A stretch of 8,070 nucleotides of DNA from JACKAN01 sp964502735 (lineage in GTDB: Bacteria > Bdellovibrionota > Bdellovibrionia > Bdellovibrionales > UBA1609): contig CAZCYD010000090.1 in NCBI GenBank assembly GCA_964502735.1, positions 1 through 8,070 of the forward strand. Reading direction: 5' to 3'. Every line of letters starts with the position of its first letter. Position 1 is the stretch's first letter. Under the pieces are notes generated by a model, which saw only the letters and a program-made list of their open reading frames with translations, did no database searches and was not told where the DNA came from. A program made the translations under genes and the position numbers. Below, one piece after another: positions 5,792-8,070 of this stretch.

Positions 5792-5889
5792 GTAAAATGA
5801 TCTCGACATTAAACAGTAGAGCTTTACAAATTATAAAAATGTCAGTGTAATTGAAATCTGTAAATAAAAAATAATGTAAAATAAAACAG

Positions 5890-5911
5890 AATATGAACTC
5901 AATATGAATTC
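5890..5911. repeat. tandem 11-bp repeat, two copies
   Basis: AATATGAACTC (5890-5900) is followed directly by AATATGAATTC (5901-5911), one mismatch. Each copy contains an ATGA. Confidence 0.7.
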
Positions 5912-5939
5912 ATTTATAACTACAAAAGTAAATATTCAG

Positions 5940-5958
5940 GATTGTAGATTGTAGATTG
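5940..5958. repeat. tandem heptamer GATTGTA, 2.7 copies
   Basis: GATTGTA occurs at 5940-5946 and 5947-5953, with a partial GATTG at 5954-5958. It is unrelated in sequence to the ATCTATT heptamer near the ETF-QO gene. Confidence 0.75.
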
Positions 5959-5986
5959 AGAATAGTTATTTAGGCGTAGGCAAGGT

Positions 5987-6010
5987 GTATTCAGTGATTC
6001 GTATTCAGAT
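5987..6010. repeat. imperfect 14-bp tandem repeat starting GTATTCAG
   Basis: GTATTCAGTGATTC (5987-6000) is followed by GTATTCAGAT (6001-6010); the shared core is GTATTCAG. It lies about 40-65 bp upstream of the peroxidase start, where a promoter or operator would be expected, though no function can be assigned. Confidence 0.55.
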
Positions 6011-6051
6011 AAATCATAGCAGAAGATGACTCATATCAAGTAGGAGATTCT

Positions 6052-7080
6052 ATGAGAACTAAATTATTGATTTTAACTTTGGCACTTTTCTCGTCAATTC
6101 TGGCAGTGTCCTGTCAATCCTCCAAAAAAGTGAATCGCGTGAGCGATTTTAATCAGGCTTTGGCTACAATTTCTGAGGTCGAATTGGGTAAAATGCTTTA
6201 CTTTGACCCTCGCTTATCTGTAGATGGGACGATCTCTTGCAACTCCTGTCATAATGTTATGAATGGTGGGTCGGACAATCGTCAGTTTTCTATGGGAGTT
6301 AGAGGGCAGCTGGGTGATAGAAACTCTCCTACAGTTTTTAATGCCACATTTTTATCTGTGCAGTTTTGGGATGGTCGGGCTCCAAGCTTGAAGGAACAGG
6401 CTAAGGGGCCTCTAATAAATCCTGTCGAAATGGGAAATAAAGATCATGATCAGGTTGTTGTTAGGCTCAAGAAAATCCCCGGATATGTTGAGGCTTTTGA
6501 TAAGGTCTACCCTGGCGAAGGTTCTCTTAATATAGAGAACCTGGCCTCAGCTATAGCGGCCTATGAAAAGACTTTAACAACTCTAAATAGCCCATATGAT
6601 AAGTTTGTTTCTGGGGACTTGTCTGCATTGAACGAACTTGAAAAGAAGGGGTATGAGGTATTTAAAAGTGTAGGTTGTACAAGTTGCCATGCCGGATCTC
6701 ATTTTGCGGGTCCTGACTTACCTGAGGGCACTGGATTTTTTATGAAATTCCCCACGTTCGCCGAGGGAAATCCTTACATTCAAAAATATAAATTGACAAA
6801 GGATAAGGGGCGTTTTGGAGAAACTAAGAACAAGGTTGATATGCACATGTACAGAGTCCCAACTTTAAGGAACATTGCTTTGACGTCCCCATATTTTCAC
6901 AATGGGTCAGTGAGTTCGTTAGAGGAGGCGGTAAGAGTAATGGCCAAATCTCAACTCAATAAGGATCTTAATGCTGACGAGGTAGAATCCATTGTGTCTT
7001 TTTTAAAGACTCTAACGGGAAGTATTGCTGAGCAGACTCTGCCTGTGCTTCCTCCTACCGTGGGTTATGTAGTCAACTAA
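6052..7080 (+). CDS. di-haem cytochrome c peroxidase (CcpA/MauG superfamily), lipoprotein
   Basis: A 342-residue peroxidase that would reduce hydrogen peroxide with electrons from small cytochromes or other periplasmic donors. The N-terminus has a hydrophobic run and a lipobox-like AVSC (18-21), so C21 is probably lipidated and the enzyme membrane-tethered on the periplasmic side. Two haem c sites are present: CNSCH (63-67) after the family motif LYFDPRLS (49-56), and CTSCH (209-213). Other family features are PTVFNA (93-98), FWDGRAPSL (105-113), NPVEMG (123-128, containing the conserved Glu), RVPTLRNIALTSPYFHNGS (268-286) and a Met (264 or 266) suited to ligate the second haem. The segment SMGVRGQLGDRN (80-91) has Val where classical enzymes carry the distal His. 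A good SD (AGGAG) is 5 nt upstream. The transaminase gene follows with no spacer. Confidence 0.93.
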   Translation: MRTKLLILTLALFSSILAVSCQSSKKVNRVSDFNQALATISEVELGKMLYFDPRLSVDGTISCNSCHNVMNGGSDNRQFSMGVRGQLGDRNSPTVFNATFLSVQFWDGRAPSLKEQAKGPLINPVEMGNKDHDQVVVRLKKIPGYVEAFDKVYPGEGSLNIENLASAIAAYEKTLTTLNSPYDKFVSGDLSALNELEKKGYEVFKSVGCTSCHAGSHFAGPDLPEGTGFFMKFPTFAEGNPYIQKYKLTKDKGRFGETKNKVDMHMYRVPTLRNIALTSPYFHNGSVSSLEEAVRVMAKSQLNKDLNADEVESIVSFLKTLTGSIAEQTLPVLPPTVGYVVN

Positions 7081-7941
7081 ATGAAAAGTAAAATAGTTTA
7101 TCTTAATGGCGATTATGTCGCACCAGAAAAGGCCACGATATCAGTCTTTGATCGTGGCTTTTTATTTTCAGATTGCGTGTATGAAGTGATTCAAGTTTGT
7201 GAGAACAAACTTTTTTTATTTGATGAACACTTGTCTAGGCTTCGTCGAAGTTTAAAGGAGTTGAATATCTCGGAGCCGGCTCTAGACTGGTTAGGTATTT
7301 GTAAAAAGCTTTTATCTTATGAAAACAGGGTGGAGCTAGGCGGAATTTATCTGCAAATTAGCAGAGGGGTCCAAGGGCAAAGAAGTCATTTTTGGACGGG
7401 GCAAAAATTAAACCCTACTGTCGTGGCTTTTCTTCAGATTCTACAGCCATCCCAGAAAAAAACTCTAAAGGTTATAACTTATCCTGATTTTAGATGGGGC
7501 AGGTGTGATATAAAGTCGACATCCCTGCTTGCGAATGTTTTGGCTCGCGAAGAGGCCGCCAGAAGAGATTGTGATGAAGCTGTTCTCGAAGGTCCTGATG
7601 GTAGAGTCACAGAGGGGTCGAGTACAAATCTTTTTGTGGTTAAAAATGGAAGTGTAAAGACTGCGGGGTTAGACTCAAACATCTTAGGGGGAGTCACGCG
7701 CAATTTTTGTGTGGAAATTCTATCTCAACTTGGGGTGCGGCTGGAAGAAGTGGTGCCTTTAAAAAGCGAGCTCTTATCAGCTGATGAAGTGTGGTTGACA
7801 AGTTCGACAAAGGATCTTGCGCTGGTGACCCAGGTAAATGATGTTATTATTGGATCTAACAAAAAATTTCCAATTTATGATCTTGTTTCAAGTGAGTTTC
7901 AAAAGCAAAAAGTCGCAATATTAGAGGAAGCTAGTTACTGA
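7081..7941 (+). CDS. dat: class IV PLP aminotransferase, probable D-amino-acid transaminase
   Basis: This 286-residue protein has the fold-type IV pattern and the features that separate D-alanine transaminase from branched-chain and ADC-lyase relatives. These include DRGFLFSDCVYEV (24-36), with Y34 in the place of the active-site tyrosine, and ISRGVQGQRSH (93-103), where R101-x-H103 matches the Arg-x-His that binds the substrate carboxylate in the Bacillus enzyme. RCDIKSTSLLANVLA (141-155) holds the PLP lysine K145. VTEGSSTNLF (176-185) holds E178, which contacts the PLP ring nitrogen. Such enzymes interconvert D-alanine and D-glutamate with their 2-oxo acids, feeding cell-wall precursors. 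No signal peptide. The ATG follows the peroxidase stop with no gap (TAAATG), and no clear SD precedes it, so translation is probably coupled. Another class IV specificity cannot be ruled out. Confidence 0.85.
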   Translation: MKSKIVYLNGDYVAPEKATISVFDRGFLFSDCVYEVIQVCENKLFLFDEHLSRLRRSLKELNISEPALDWLGICKKLLSYENRVELGGIYLQISRGVQGQRSHFWTGQKLNPTVVAFLQILQPSQKKTLKVITYPDFRWGRCDIKSTSLLANVLAREEAARRDCDEAVLEGPDGRVTEGSSTNLFVVKNGSVKTAGLDSNILGGVTRNFCVEILSQLGVRLEEVVPLKSELLSADEVWLTSSTKDLALVTQVNDVIIGSNKKFPIYDLVSSEFQKQKVAILEEASY

Positions 7942-7955
7942 ATGCCACGTTGATA

Positions 7956-8014
7956 GAGGAGGGCCTCATGCTCATACAGCCGCAGCCTTGAGGCTGCAGA
8001 ACTGCGCGTGAGGC
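7956..8014 (+). promoter_or_regulatory. GC-rich nested hairpin containing a seven-codon ORF with a strong SD
   Basis: GCCTCAT (7963-7969) pairs with GTGAGGC (8008-8014). CAG (7977-7979) can pair with CTG (8002-8004). GCAGCC (7982-7987) pairs with GGCTGC (7992-7997) around a TTGA loop. Within it, GAGGAGGG (7956-7963) sits 4 nt before ATG 7968, which opens M-L-I-Q-P-Q-P and stops at TGA 7989-7991, inside the terminal loop. The outer stem would hide part of the SD and start. It could be a leader peptide or attenuator for the next gene, a transcript-end structure for the peroxidase-dat operon (no T run follows), or a REP-like palindrome. Confidence 0.45.
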
Positions 8015-8029
8015 ACATTCACAAAATTT

Positions 8030-8058
8030 TAGACGATTATTTTTTAGATTGGTATAAT
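8030..8058 (+). promoter_or_regulatory. probable sigma-70-type promoter with extended -10, directed out of the window
   Basis: TATAAT at 8053-8058 is a perfect -10 box, preceded by TGG (8050-8052) to form an extended -10. A fair -35, TAGACG (4 of 6 to TTGACA), lies at 8030-8035 with a 17-bp spacer. Transcription would start near 8065 and serve a gene beyond the right edge. The ATG at 8068-8070 is too close to be judged. Because the hairpin at 7956-8014 is upstream, this promoter would not transcribe it. Confidence 0.6.
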
Positions 8059-8070
8059 TTGGGCTTTATG

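Larger units (their letters stand above)
5792..6051. other. AT-rich spacer before the cytochrome c peroxidase gene
   Basis: Very AT-rich, with stop codons in all frames and no recognisable gene. It contains three separate small tandem duplications (5890-5911, 5940-5958, 5987-6010). TTGAGA at 5956-5961 resembles a -35 element but no matching -10 was found 16-18 bp downstream. The 3' end carries the peroxidase SD, AGGAG at 6042-6046, 5 nt before the ATG. Confidence 0.5.

Noticed and set aside
7479..7703. 74-codon open frame on the - strand within the transaminase gene
   Set aside because: It is antisense to the conserved lysine and glutamate active-site region, and no independent evidence supports it.
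7982..7997. Intrinsic terminator for the peroxidase-dat operon
   Set aside because: The stem is good but is followed by AGAACTG, not a T run, so a standard terminator call is not supported.
7963..8014. tRNA-like or small RNA gene in the GC-rich patch
   Set aside because: The GCCTCAT/GTGAGGC ends look like an acceptor stem, but the element is only 52 nt and lacks a T-loop motif and an anticodon arm of proper size.

Overview
The window is a compact stretch of bacterial chromosome. It holds seven well-supported protein genes in two short + strand clusters, with one convergent and one divergent boundary around a single - strand gene. No rRNA, tRNA, CRISPR array, phage gene or transposase was seen. 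The genes are housekeeping or metabolic types of a Gram-negative bacterium: an ETF-ubiquinone oxidoreductase, a lipoprotein di-haem peroxidase that would work in the periplasm, and a YbaN-type inner-membrane protein. An astacin-like protease, a YiiD-type thioesterase and AT-rich spacers are compatible with Bdellovibrionota or another delta-like lineage. That placement is inference from gene content and is weak.

Layout. Positions 1-272 hold a possible gene tail, a tandem 14-mer, a possible 33-codon Cys-rich ORF and a run of TATGAGAA-type repeats leading into the first gene. Positions 273-1738 hold a hotdog-fold thioesterase and an astacin-like metalloprotease joined by an ATGA overlap. Positions 1758-3428 (-) hold ETF-QO, tail-to-tail with the protease. 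Positions 3429-3993 are a gene-free spacer with heptamer repeats and a 100-N assembly gap whose two flanks are the same 55 bases. Positions 3994-5720 hold a YbaN/DUF454 membrane protein, a cytoplasmic parvulin (ppiC) and a long-form threonylcarbamoyl-AMP synthase (sua5); the last two overlap by 11 nt. Positions 5721-6051 are an AT-rich spacer with a stem-loop and three small tandem duplications. Positions 6052-7941 hold a lipoprotein di-haem cytochrome c peroxidase and a D-amino-acid transaminase-like enzyme that abut with no spacer. Positions 7942-8070 hold a GC-rich nested hairpin with a seven-codon ORF and an extended -10 promoter pointing out of the window.

No multi-gene pathway is evident; the genes serve separate roles in electron transfer, tRNA modification, protein folding, peroxide reduction and D-amino-acid metabolism. 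The most distinctive features lie between genes. Nearly every larger spacer has its own unrelated short tandem repeat, and several of these run directly into a start codon or Shine-Dalgarno site. Two protein-level oddities stand out: the ETF-QO has only three of the four usual iron-sulphur cysteines, and the peroxidase lacks the usual distal histidine of the catalytic haem. I see no clearly new multi-gene system. The best candidate for undescribed biology is the chain of ATGA-overlapping mini-ORFs at 234-276.
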